Assembly: GCA_947359465.1 (NCBI GenBank)
Contig: OX375872.1
Location: 127,050,337-127,114,336 of the forward strand
Direction: 5' to 3'
Length of the DNA stretch: 64,000 nucleotides
Source: Metellina segmentata
Taxonomy: Eukaryota > Arthropoda > Arachnida > Araneae > Tetragnathidae
In this document: positions 21,411-30,410 of the stretch, piece after piece
Numbering within the stretch: position 1 is the stretch's first letter
Layout of the letters: every line of letters starts with the position of its first letter
Notes under the pieces: generated by a model
What the model saw: the letters and a program-made list of their open reading frames with translations, nothing else
The model's database searches: none
What the model was told of the DNA's origin: nothing
Translations under genes and position numbers: made by a program

Positions 21411-21671
21411 CTTATACATTTTCTTTTCTTTTAATAAATAATTTTTCAATTGAATATTTAAATTTTTGCAAGAGATTGTGACATCACGCCGATTGAATCT
21501 CTTCGCATTTCGAATTTGGCCACATTTGGCAACGTCGTGATGTCTATTATCCAATAGGCTCGCAAACCAAATAATTCGTAGCAATCACCGGGGGTTAGCG
21601 AGCAGTCGTCACACCTGACCCCACGAAAAGAACTGTCACGGGCAACGCCGTACTGGCCACCCAGTGGCTAA
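21411..21671 (+). mobile_element. Helitron 3' segment
   Basis: It ends in CTAA followed by T, after the hairpin-like GGCCACCCAGTGGC and the family phrase CACGGGCAACGCCG. Upstream are other family blocks (GAGATTGTGACATCACG, TTATCCAATAGGCT, GCAAACCAAATAATTCG). The 5' part is missing or lies beyond the hAT that abuts it on the left; I could not locate it. Confidence 0.75.
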
Positions 21672-22285
21672 TATAATTTTAAGAGAATCATTTTTTCATA
21701 CAGTTTACTAAATATTTACGTTTAAAGAATAAATTATAAACAATGTTTATGCAATTTACAACATTATTATAAGATGGTTAATCGCCTTTCATACACTTTA
21801 ACTCTTCATCTGTTTCTCATTTATTCCAGTATTTTTGTTTATACTGTGGAGCCATGTCCATTCATTTAATCAATTAGTACTCTAAGCTGTTATATAATGG
21901 AGACTATCCTTCTTATGTGGATTCTCCTAAGCCTACCTCGATTCTGTAACTGTAAATCGTCTTCTTAAATTTATGAAACTCGGAGTAGAACTAGAAATGG
22001 CCATTGCTTAAAGTTACGATTTCCTAAGAAAGCGGAGCCGACGCTGTCGATGACGCCACTAAAATGTTGTTTATATAAACAGGTGTCGTTGGTTTCCTAG
22101 AGCGTTGTTTGTGAGAATACCGAAAATTAATGGCCCATTTTCATGACGATCGTCTCAGCGGTCTCAAACAGTTGGGGAACGTTTTTCTCTTGTTACGGAA
22201 ACATTTCATTTTTGCGCCAAACAATTTGAGTGGAGGGAAGCAAAAAAAAAAAATTCGACTGGCATTATTTAGTTTGTTTTTGGAA
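21672..22285. other. Unassigned AT-rich DNA
   Basis: No gene or element end recognised. Confidence 0.4.
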
Positions 22286-22530
22286 AATCGGGATCGTTAA
22301 AGATAGATTGAAATTTTCAACGGATTTGAAATCTGCGGAAAATTTTACTCTAGATTGGTACCTCAAATATGATATTTTCTTTTATAAATAATTAATTATA
22401 TAAAAAATAATTAAATAATCAATTGGTCAATAATTAAATAATAAATCTGTTTTTGGTATCGATCTGGCGTAGAATTTTACGCTGATTTGAAATCCGTTGA
22501 AATTTTCACTCTATCTCCAACGATCCCGAA
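22286..22530. repeat. Helitron-internal block in inverted arrangement
   Basis: A Helitron-family block (GGGATCGTTAAAGATAGATT, then CAACGGATTTGAAATCTGCG) at about 22288-22362 is followed, after about 85 AT-rich bases, by its diverged reverse complement at about 22450-22528 (GATTTGAAATCCGTTGAAA, TCCAACGATCCCGAA). No Helitron ends were found close by. It could be two fragments in opposite orientation or one inverted duplication. Confidence 0.7.
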
Positions 22531-23126
22531 GTTGGAAACTTTGGACTAGAGAATAAAAAAGCCACTTTGTTTTGTTTCCCGAATAAAATAAACCACGACA
22601 GCCGTCTGTAACGCCCATTCTCCACCGTATTCTACCCGTCTAATTTGATACCTCTGGCGCCTCTGGTCTCTGGCTGAGGCTAGCCGGGCTAGCAGGGTTC
22701 CGCATTGAAATTATGTTTTTTTATTCCTCCAATTCAAGTATCTATCTTTGCGACCTTGAAAAGCGGGTCCCTGATAGCCTCGCCAAATGCGCGTTCTGTG
22801 AATCATAATCGCTTCTGAAAAAGCAATAAGCCAGTGTTGCCAACTTAAACTATCAAAAAAATGCTGGGCTACTTAACGAACGGCAATTATACTTCAGACC
22901 TCTACATAAACCTCTGTTCTTTTTTTCTGACCTCTGTTTTTACCTTTGAGCATTTTGTACCTCTGACGCGAATTGAAACCTCTAGATCTGAAGGTAAAAC
23001 CTCTGATCTGGCACCCCTGCGAACAAGGCCCTGTTTCTGAACCGAAACGTGTCTGTGACGTCACACCAAGTAGGGAAGGAAGTGCCGAAGACGGAAGCTT
23101 CCGCCCGCCATTATTCCTCTGTAGAC
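22531..23126 (+). other. Region upstream of the THAP exon
   Basis: Non-coding as far as I can see. It contains repeated phrases built on CCTCTG (22905-23000). CAGTGTTGCCAACTT near 22832 resembles the end of a small DNA transposon, but without a partner. If the hAT at 23127-25050 is mentally removed, this is the 5' flank of the THAP reading frame that starts at 25134, so promoter elements may lie here. Confidence 0.35.
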
Positions 23127-23181
23127 TAGTGATGGGGAAAATGACTCTTTTCAGGGATCGGATCGGAACCGCTCACTCACT

Positions 23182-23201
23182 AAAAAGAGCTAGCTCTTTT
23201 T
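23182..23201. repeat. Perfect 20-bp palindrome near left hAT end
   Basis: AAAAAGAGCTAGCTCTTTTT reads the same on both strands. It mirrors a 24-bp relative near the other end of the same element. Confidence 0.95.
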
Positions 23202-24950
23202 GATGACTCACCGCTCCTTTGAGATATATAATAATGTATATAACATATCGAAATGTATACAATATGTTTGGGCCATCGAACATCCCTCGTTGTCACGTGA
23301 GCGCATGTGTCCAGACGAAGAGGCGCCAAGCGTGCTTGAAACACCCACGCACACAACACTTGAAACACTCACTCATCCAGCAATTGCGCAGTTTACCTCT
23401 AAAATCAACAAAAGGAGGGAGACGGGGCCCGAGGACGATAGGCATTGCAGCATAGGGCTGCTAAACTGTAAAATTTAATTGCTAAGGCATAAGATGGCCC
23501 AAAACCATGTCAATTCATATAACTTTGAAATTGTCCACAAAGAATAAATTACTTTGAGGACACTTCTACTTTTGTAATTCCCGTCATGAACCCGTTGAGA
23601 TTACAGAAGTAGCAATTAAAATATCCAAACACGTTAAAAATCTCATATTTGACCAAGAATTCTAAAAAAGTTTTCGATTTTATTGGATAGAGTATTTATT
23701 TGACTTTCCAAAACATATTTAATTTTTTCTCTGTTAATTACTTAAAGAAGTATTAAGATTTTAATCAAGGCGGGAAAACAAGAAGTAAGAATGGAAAACA
23801 CTGAAATGGCCATTAAAAGGCCAAAAACATGGCAAAATCTAAATTTAAACCTGACTTTTTTTTGCAAATATAATTTTAGAAAGTTTTTTCAAATATTGAA
23901 ATGGTTTCTCTTTTGGAAATGGAGTGAACTTTTTTAAAGAGAAGGAAGAACAAAATTGTTTACACAAAGAGCAAACGCAAGGGAGCAAGCGATGCACTTG
24001 AAACTACCTTTAACTCTAAATTAATATTTTTGCATTATTTCCTCACTTCAAATGTTATAATACAAAAACTTATAACTGGATTCTAGTAAACTTTTGAGAG
24101 TTTGTTATTTATAATATTGTCAAGTGAATGAACTAGAATAATTATGCTGAGTTCAAAAGTTTCTAAATTATTACTATTTATTTAAGAAGTAGGACTGTAA
24201 AACTATAAAAAAAAAAAAATCTTCTATTCATTTTTCCATCACTTGTAAAATTGTTGTTTATTTAAATATCCTTTTATTCTAGTTAATTCCCTAGAAATAA
24301 GCATGTAGTTTATTTTGGTAGCATCATTTTTCAAATTGGTTGAATAGATTTTCATGTAGCACATTTGAAGTTTTTGACACATTTCTTTAAAATTTCATAC
24401 ATAATTATCATATTTTTACAAAATTATTAATATATACTTTTAATATTTATAGCCCATTGCTATTGTTTAAAACACAAAACATAAAAATATCATTAAAATG
24501 TTTCTATACCACATTTAAAAAAAGTGTCTTGGACGTGTTTGTGGATACATTAAGATTTCTTTCTAAAACCACTTAGTTACCAAATGAGACTTCCTAATAA
24601 TTTAAATGATATTTTAAAATCATATAATAAAAATATTAATAATTTATTGAAGTACTTAAGATTTTTAACTATTTATTTTAAGATATAGGTATATAATACC
24701 CTCGAATACTCGTTGTCCCAAAGATTTTCAAAATCCAAGTCCCCTCCCTGTCTTTTAATAAAATATTTTCAAAATGCCTTGTTTTGTGAAGGCAATGCAA
24801 TAAAAACGAGTTACGTTTAATTTTTATTTTGTGTAGCTTTATTAAAATGATATCACTCCCGAGAAATCAAGGTTTTATTATAATTATTATATTAATGTTA
24901 AGTGAATAACATAATAACTGTTAGAATATGTTTTAATCAAATGTATGTTC

Positions 24951-24974
24951 AAAAAAGAGCTATAGCTCTTTTTT
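24951..24974. repeat. Perfect 24-bp palindrome near right hAT end
   Basis: Twelve bases AAAAAAGAGCTA followed exactly by their reverse complement. The core differs from the left palindrome by an extra TA pair. Confidence 0.95.
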
Positions 24975-25342
24975 GACGAATCAGCGCTCGCTCACTCCGT
25001 CAAGAGAGCTAACTCTATGAGTCAGCTCCTGAGCGGATCGCCCATCTCTACTGTAGACCGTGACTTCGTTACCACGCAAAAAGGGTTAGGCTCAACGTAT
25101 ACATTTATTATTTTTAATTCGTTCTAAAAAGTGATGGTGTTTACATGTTGAGTGCCAGGATCAGTGGCGGATTAAGCGGTAAGCGGACTGAGCGGCCGCG
25201 TAGGGCCCCGAGGTCTTAAAATGTCGTTTCATTATGGTTCGGAGAAAATTGTGACAGCGTCTTTACAATGTGCGTCTTTAAGAGCAGTGAAAAGAGTTAA
25301 AGAATTTCTAATACAAGATGGTCAGCAAGAGCAAATGCTTTA

Positions 25343-26261
25343 TCTCTAATATTATAAAATTAAATGTTTGTCTGTGTGTTTGTTTCTTGCACGCAAAGTC
25401 CTGACGAATCTATGGCACTTACAGTAATGGGATTTGACACACAGGTAGTCCAAATTATTTGCAATTTTAGGGTAGCGGCGAATTTTAAAATTCAATCTAG
25501 AACATTTTAAAATGAATTTAATAGTTTTTTTTCACGGTTCTTTCTGCTTCCAAAAATGAAAAAGCAATAAAATTTAGATTTTTTTGCCCTTGCGTCACCT
25601 TGACGTCAGCCTTTGGAACCATCGAATTTTTTCATCTCCCGTCTTGAATGGAAGAGAACAGTTTCGAAGGACCTTCGTTTTATTTGAGATTCATTCATTT
25701 TGATTTCCTGAGAAACGGATTCGAGTGTGAAGCAAAATAAATTATTAAAGTTATCACTGGCGTTCTTCAATGCTTTTTTCTATCTCATCGACCGTTAAAG
25801 ATATAATGAAAATTTTAACGGATTTGAAATCTGCGGAAAACTTAACACTGGTTAGACACATATTACGTTTGATTTTCTTTAATAAATTATTTATCAATTA
25901 AGTATTTATATTTTTTAGTTTGCGAAGCAAACCAACGCCACGGGAAATATGTCCCCTACTAAAAGAACTGTCACGGGCAACACTCATTTGGTTTGCGAAG
26001 CAAACCATAACTACGGGCAACGTGACCCCCAAGAAAAGAAATGTCACGGGCAACGTCCATTTGGTTTGCGGAGCAAACCAACACCACGAGCAACTCTGTT
26101 ATGGCTGTTATCCAATAGGCTACAAATTCGCAAACCAAATGGGAATCCATGATGGCTGTTATCCAATAGGCTACGAATTCCCATTTGGTTTGCGAAGCGA
26201 TCCAATAACCCCACAAAAGCAACTGGCTCGGGCAACGCCGGGTCAGCCACGCAGTGGCTAG
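25343..26261 (+). mobile_element. Complete 919-bp non-autonomous Helitron
   Basis: It starts TCTCTAATATTATAAAA after A and ends with the hairpin GCCACGCAGTGGCTAG before T. The left part has the family block GACGAATCTATGGCACTTAC. The right 350 bp hold repeated units, each with GTTTGCGAAGCAAAC-type palindromes and CACGGGCAAC phrases. No replication-helicase gene is present. It lies within a hAT, making it the youngest layer here. Confidence 0.88.
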
Positions 26262-26379
26262 TTAGCTATAATAAGACTTGGTTTCGCTCATATAAAAGAT
26301 GCTTTAACTGAAACTTTATTATTTAGAAAAAAGTTACCTTAGTGGAGGCGACTTAACTTCTGAAGAAAATGGAAAAATA

Positions 26380-27185
26380 TGAAACCGCCTTAATGACAGT
26401 TATTTGGACTATTATTTCACAAGGTATACATGCTACGAATAAATCCCTGCAATCGGTGGAATGCTAACTTTTAAAAGGATCTATCCCACTGAAGTCATTA
26501 GAAAATTTTGTCAATAATTTCAGAGAAGAATTTGAAAAAATTAAAAAACAGGCAACTGATTTATCTGGGCTATCATTTAATGTAGAAGATGGACAAACAC
26601 GTAGACAAAAAAAGATAAAAATGTTTTTTGTTGAAAACAAAGAGAAGTCGGACAGGAATTTACAATAAGAGACAAATTTCATAGTCAATTCATTTTTTGT
26701 CTTATGTGATAACACCAAGGCAGACTTATTTCAAAGAACTCAGACGTATGAAGTTGTTGTGGAGCTTTTTCGAATATTTTTTTATTGGGATTTATTAATG
26801 GAAGAAAAGAACACGATAAAAAAGTTGACGGATATTTTCAAAAATGACATTGATGTTTGTACATTTGAAGATGAATTTGACCAATTTTTAATCTTTCTAA
26901 AAGAAAGCGATACCATAAAACCACACCAGACATCTATCGTCTTGCAAATTACCGTTGAAATAGTATTGAATTTTTTTTTTAACAATTCTCTTATCTAATG
27001 CGTCAGGAGAAAGATCGTTTATAGTTTTTTCCGCGTAAAATATTATTTAAGGGGTACTATGGGAGAAGAAATATTAATTAATAGGACCATTCTGTATATA
27101 GAGCAAGAAATTTTAAGCCAAATTGACACAGCCAAAATAATTGACGAATTTGCAAGAAATAAAACAAGACGGAAATTCATGTAAA
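26380..27185 (+). pseudogene. hAT transposase remnant (ZMYM1-like), decayed
   Basis: Translations in shifting frames give YETALMTVIW, SLENFVNNFREEFEKIKK, VEDGQTRRQKK, TYEVVVELF and then LLSNASGERSF. These follow the order of the C-terminal half of hAT transposases related to ZMYM1-like proteins, where NASGERSF marks the dimerisation region. Stops and frame changes are frequent. The N-terminal half is absent from the element. Confidence 0.7.
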
Positions 27186-27463
27186 AATGTGATTTTTAAT
27201 AAATTTATTTAATGTGTTATGGTATGAAATTTTTGATTACTTTTCTGTTTTGGTAATAACTGAATGAGTTTTCTTGAAATTTCTTTTCTAACTCGAGTAT
27301 GAGGGTCCCACTTCACTTGATCTGCCACTGGCCAGGATGAAGGGGCAACTATCCAAATAGCCCCAAAGTCCAAGTGTTCTCTTTCCCGATTGAAGAAGTA
27401 TTGAGAAAGAAGTGGATTCGCGCAATTTGCAGAAAGGATTTTATGTCTACAAAATATTCTAAG

Positions 27464-27898
27464 GTATGTAATTCATTTGTTCAAAATATTATTTAGACCT
27501 AAAAACACAGTACCATCGCCACTTCATGGCCGAATATTTAGAACAAAATTAGAATGTTTTTGTTTTGCTAAGAACTTGTACCATTTTCTTAAGATTTACA
27601 CCTGCTTTTTGTTTTACATTTGGAATAATCGTTCTTTTTGAATATTTCCTACTATTGAGAAAAAAAAAAGCTTGATGTGCAATTAAGTAATTGGCTTTAC
27701 TTTGTTTTCAAAATATGTTCTCGGCTGCATAATTAATACAAACAGCATTTATTTGTAATTTTAACGTATTTTTAAGAATGTGTGATTAGAAAATTTTTAT
27801 ATCTACACAAGTATTGAATTAATTTTTCTCTAATAAGTGTATTAAAAACTTTTATATATAAATATATATATATATATATTATAGTAATTCAACTGTAG

Positions 27899-27900
<2 letters not shown>
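27464..27900 (+). other. Intron-like AT-rich DNA after the THAP exon
   Basis: It begins with the splice donor GTATGT and runs into a TA microsatellite. I see no downstream exon before the LTR retrotransposon at 27980. Confidence 0.4.

Positions 27901-27980
<80 letters not shown>
27901..27980. repeat. (AT)n microsatellite, insertion target of a retrotransposon
   Basis: About 80 bp of uninterrupted AT with related TA-rich DNA just before it. TA-rich repeats resume beyond the other LTR (34864-34899), so the element landed within the tract. Confidence 0.95.
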
Positions 27981-27983
<3 letters not shown>

Positions 27984-28447
27984 AGGGTATGAAAATTAAT
28001 TTGTAACTTAAAAGTAGAAAGGAACTCATCTCTATTTTAAATACTACGCAGTGAGATGTTTTGTTCCAAACGGGTGAAAAAGGGAGATGCACCATGTTTA
28101 CAATAAAGTTCTTTCACCTGTCAGATGTCACGAGTGCTTCCCTCGAAGGGTGTCTGGTATCTGTCAAGTAACGTGTAAGATTCCGATTGGTTTCGGAGTG
28201 TCACATGACCGTCATCCCCGTCTGGGTTTGGGGCTAGCAACAGAAGAAAGACACACTTGTAATGATATTGTCTTGCTGACATAACGTATGATTCTGTTCC
28301 TCTCGATTTGGGCGTTGGCTCGATCTTCATTGTACATATTCATCCTGATGATGTGAAAATAGTGATTATGTGTTTTATAGAATAAATTAATTTGTTAAAG
28401 AGAATGAAAATATTATTGGAACGACTGCTATAGCACCACATAATTAA
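27980..28447 (+). repeat. 5' LTR
   Basis: It begins TGTGAGGGTATGAAAATT and ends GCACCACATAATTAA. Its right end was set by comparing what follows in the two copies. It should carry the promoter and polyadenylation signals; AATAAA occurs near 28380. A short frame repeated in both LTRs is not taken as a gene. Confidence 0.93.
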
Positions 28448-29213
28448 AGTCGGTAGGATTTTTCCACGCTGGATAGATCTACCTTGAAGATTTGGCTCCT
28501 AAAATGGTAACAAGCCCTCGAACGTTTCCCGGTCGCGCAGATGTCATGGATACCCCATCAACGAGGTAGCAGTTGCGTTTTGCTGTACTTCCGATTCTTC
28601 GAATTGCTGTGGCTGTGATGATCCTGGCTTGCCCTCGTCGTTGCCGTTTGACCCCACTAACCTGCCTGAAGCCGAGAGGAGCGATTTTCTTCCCCACCCC
28701 CCGGAGAGTGATGCAGTGTGAACAAAGAAAGAAAGGGTCGGTCAACCCAATACCTCCTAATCGTGCGGCCCTTGTGTCATCTGATAGTGCGTGGTTTCGC
28801 AGTGGTCAAGAGTTGTTTTGTGCGCGTTTTCGTAACTCCACTTCTGTTCTGTCTTCCATCATCTACTTCTGTTCGTTGAGGGAATAACTGATTCATTCGG
28901 TTTGATGGAAAAGAAGACTCTGCTATACAAGTGAGTTTCGTGTATATTGCACAGTATCTTGAAGGAAAATATAGTTAATATTTGAGATTTATGATAATTA
29001 AGAGTTTTGAAATGTTATCGTGTTTATTGAAGTTACTTATGAATAGTTTAGTTTTATGATTCAATATGAAGTTAACGCGTAACTGTGCATGATTATGGTG
29101 TAAAAAGTGTATTAGAAGTGTATTTGTAGAAATGTTAAGATTATATTTCAGTGTTTCATTTTGATTTATTGTGTGGGATGTTAAATTTATGAGATTAAGA
29201 GGATTGTAGTAAA
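28448..29213 (+). other. Leader between 5' LTR and gag
   Basis: It is GC-richer in its first half, then AT-rich. The primer binding site should start close to AGTCGGTAGG, but I could not match it to a tRNA. No reading frame here is convincing. Confidence 0.5.
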
Positions 29214-30404
29214 TTGATAAAAATGGCAGGTTTGGGACGTTTAAATAAGTCAGAATTAATGGCTCTGGCTGAAGAATTAGATATTGTATTGGATGAAGGG
29301 ACCAAAGTGTCTGAAATTAAAAATGCAATTTTATCAAAACAAGGTCGGGATGATGAGGAAAAAATAAGGGAAATAGGTGATCGTTTGTTACAAGAGAAAA
29401 AAGATAGAATAGAAGCTGAAAAGATAAGTTTAGCCCATCAGAGGGAGTTAGAAGCCCATCAAAGAGAACTGGAAAGAATTAAACTAGAAATTGAAATTAA
29501 AAATAACGGCAACGGAAATTCTTCCAGGTTCAACTTAATGAACATTGTTCAAAAATTTGATCCAAAGGTAGATGAGATTGTCCTTTATTTGAAAAATTTC
29601 GAAATAAAAGCAAATCTAGCTAAGATACCGCGAGAAGAGTGGACTGCCTATTTATTAGGAGTATTACCTGCAGATTTAGCAAATAAGGTGGCTAGGGAGC
29701 CCGAAACAATGATCAAAAATTACGATCACATCAAAGACTTACTTTTAAAAAGATACAAACTTAATCCAGAACAGTTAAAAGTTCAATTTTTTAGCTCTCT
29801 TAAAAAACCTCAGGACACTTGGAGGAACTTCACTCTTGAGATTTCTACCTTCTTTGATGACTGGTTAAGAGAGTTAGAGGTTGATACTTTTGACAAGCTT
29901 AGAGATTTGATAATTACAAATCAAGTCAAATTTAGGGTCCCTTTACAAACAAAAGAGCATTTTATCAATGAATGGATCAAAATGAACAGTCCCTTAGAGT
30001 TCGCAGAAAAGCTAGATGAGTACGAGTCTTTAAAGGTTGGTCTAGATAACAGGCCCAATTTAATGAAGCCAAAACCATCTAGTTCAAAATTTAAGGAACA
30101 TGGTTCTTTTAAACCTTTTCAAGGGCAAAGATCCTATAATGCTTTTCAGGTTTCAAAACCTTTTCAACAACAAAATCCTTACAGATATCAAAGTTATGAA
30201 CCATCTTATGCTAGTAAAAATGTTAAATATCCTTACAGGGCACATAATAGAATATATGGTAATGGGAAAACTCCACCAGCTGAAGGAGCTATTAAAAAGT
30301 CAGCACAGACCCATCATGGGGATATTCCTACTAGCTCTTCTGTAAAAGAGATGTCTGATGAAAAGGATTCTAAAAAGAATCCTATAAATAATAACAGTTC
30401 TTGA
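29214..30404 (+). CDS. gag: Gag polyprotein
   Basis: 396 codons. Residues about 5-42 look like a SAP-like helical motif (LGRLNKSELMALAEELDI), followed by a charged coiled-coil region to about residue 95. The capsid-like core follows (NYDHIKDLLLKRYKLNPE, TFDKLRDLIITNQVK, INEWIKMNSP). The tail is rich in Q, K, S and Y and lacks a CCHC zinc knuckle, so RNA binding may rely on basic residues. It ends with UGA at 30402-30404, followed by CAACTA and the same frame continuing into pol. The ATG at 29214 gives MIKMAGLG; the ATG three codons later (MAGLG) is an equally good start. Confidence 0.92.
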   Translation: MIKMAGLGRLNKSELMALAEELDIVLDEGTKVSEIKNAILSKQGRDDEEKIREIGDRLLQEKKDRIEAEKISLAHQRELEAHQRELERIKLEIEIKNNGNGNSSRFNLMNIVQKFDPKVDEIVLYLKNFEIKANLAKIPREEWTAYLLGVLPADLANKVAREPETMIKNYDHIKDLLLKRYKLNPEQLKVQFFSSLKKPQDTWRNFTLEISTFFDDWLRELEVDTFDKLRDLIITNQVKFRVPLQTKEHFINEWIKMNSPLEFAEKLDEYESLKVGLDNRPNLMKPKPSSSKFKEHGSFKPFQGQRSYNAFQVSKPFQQQNPYRYQSYEPSYASKNVKYPYRAHNRIYGNGKTPPAEGAIKKSAQTHHGDIPTSSSVKEMSDEKDSKKNPINNNSS

Positions 30405-30410
30405 CAACTA
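30402..30410 (+). promoter_or_regulatory. Probable gag-pol stop-codon readthrough site (UGA CAA CUA)
   Basis: Gag and pol share one frame with only this stop between them. The six bases after it, CAACTA, fit the CARYYA consensus described for leaky stops such as that of tobacco mosaic virus. Readthrough would make a minority of Gag-Pol from the same RNA. The context is seen directly; that it works here is inferred. Confidence 0.6.

Larger units (their letters stand above)
23127..25050. mobile_element. Non-autonomous hAT element with subterminal palindromes
   Basis: An 8-bp duplication CTGTAGAC (23119-23126 and 25051-25058) flanks ends that read TAGTGATGGGGAAAATGACTC on the left and TAGAGATGGGCGATCCG when the right end is reversed. 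No transposase is present; the interior is AT-rich and non-coding. A perfect palindrome lies just inside each end (23182-23201 and 24951-24974), plus GAGC-rich short repeats. It inserted 76 bp upstream of the THAP start codon. Confidence 0.9.
25162..27330 (+). mobile_element. hAT element inserted in the THAP exon
   Basis: Ends CAGTGGCGGATTAAG (left) and CAGTGGCAGATCAAG (right end reversed) lie between 8-bp duplications GCCAGGAT at 25154-25161 and 27331-27338. The interior carries a decayed transposase C-terminal half and a complete 919-bp Helitron that arrived later. Confidence 0.92.
25134..27463 (+). pseudogene. THAP-domain first exon, split by a hAT and carrying two UGA codons
   Basis: Ignoring the hAT at 25162-27330 and one target-duplication copy, the frame from the ATG at 25134 reads MVFTC, stop, VPG, stop, RGNYPNSPKVQVFSFP, then LRKKWIRAICRKDF and KYSK. 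It then meets a good splice donor (AAG/GTATGT) at 27463/27464. This is the first half of a C2CH THAP zinc finger (C-x2-4-C, FSFP, W, RKDF, KYS). Both stop codons are UGA where relatives commonly have Cys (TGC/TGT). THAP domains occur in host DNA-binding proteins and P-element-like transposases; which one this was cannot be told. Later exons were not found. Confidence 0.75.

Noticed and set aside
21411..21584. N-terminal ~58 codons of the hAT frame starting at 21584
   Set aside because: This part is Helitron 3' sequence in reverse; the transposase more likely begins at MSISYL near 21410.
25149..25160. Selenocysteine use at the UGA codons of the THAP frame
   Set aside because: The exon is split by a transposon and no selenocysteine insertion element was seen; pseudogene decay is simpler. 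The coincidence is recorded as a finding only.
27889..28095. Frame with a long IY repeat, also the small frames in both LTRs
   Set aside because: It is the (AT)n tract read as protein. The LTR frames are identical because the LTRs are, not because of coding selection.
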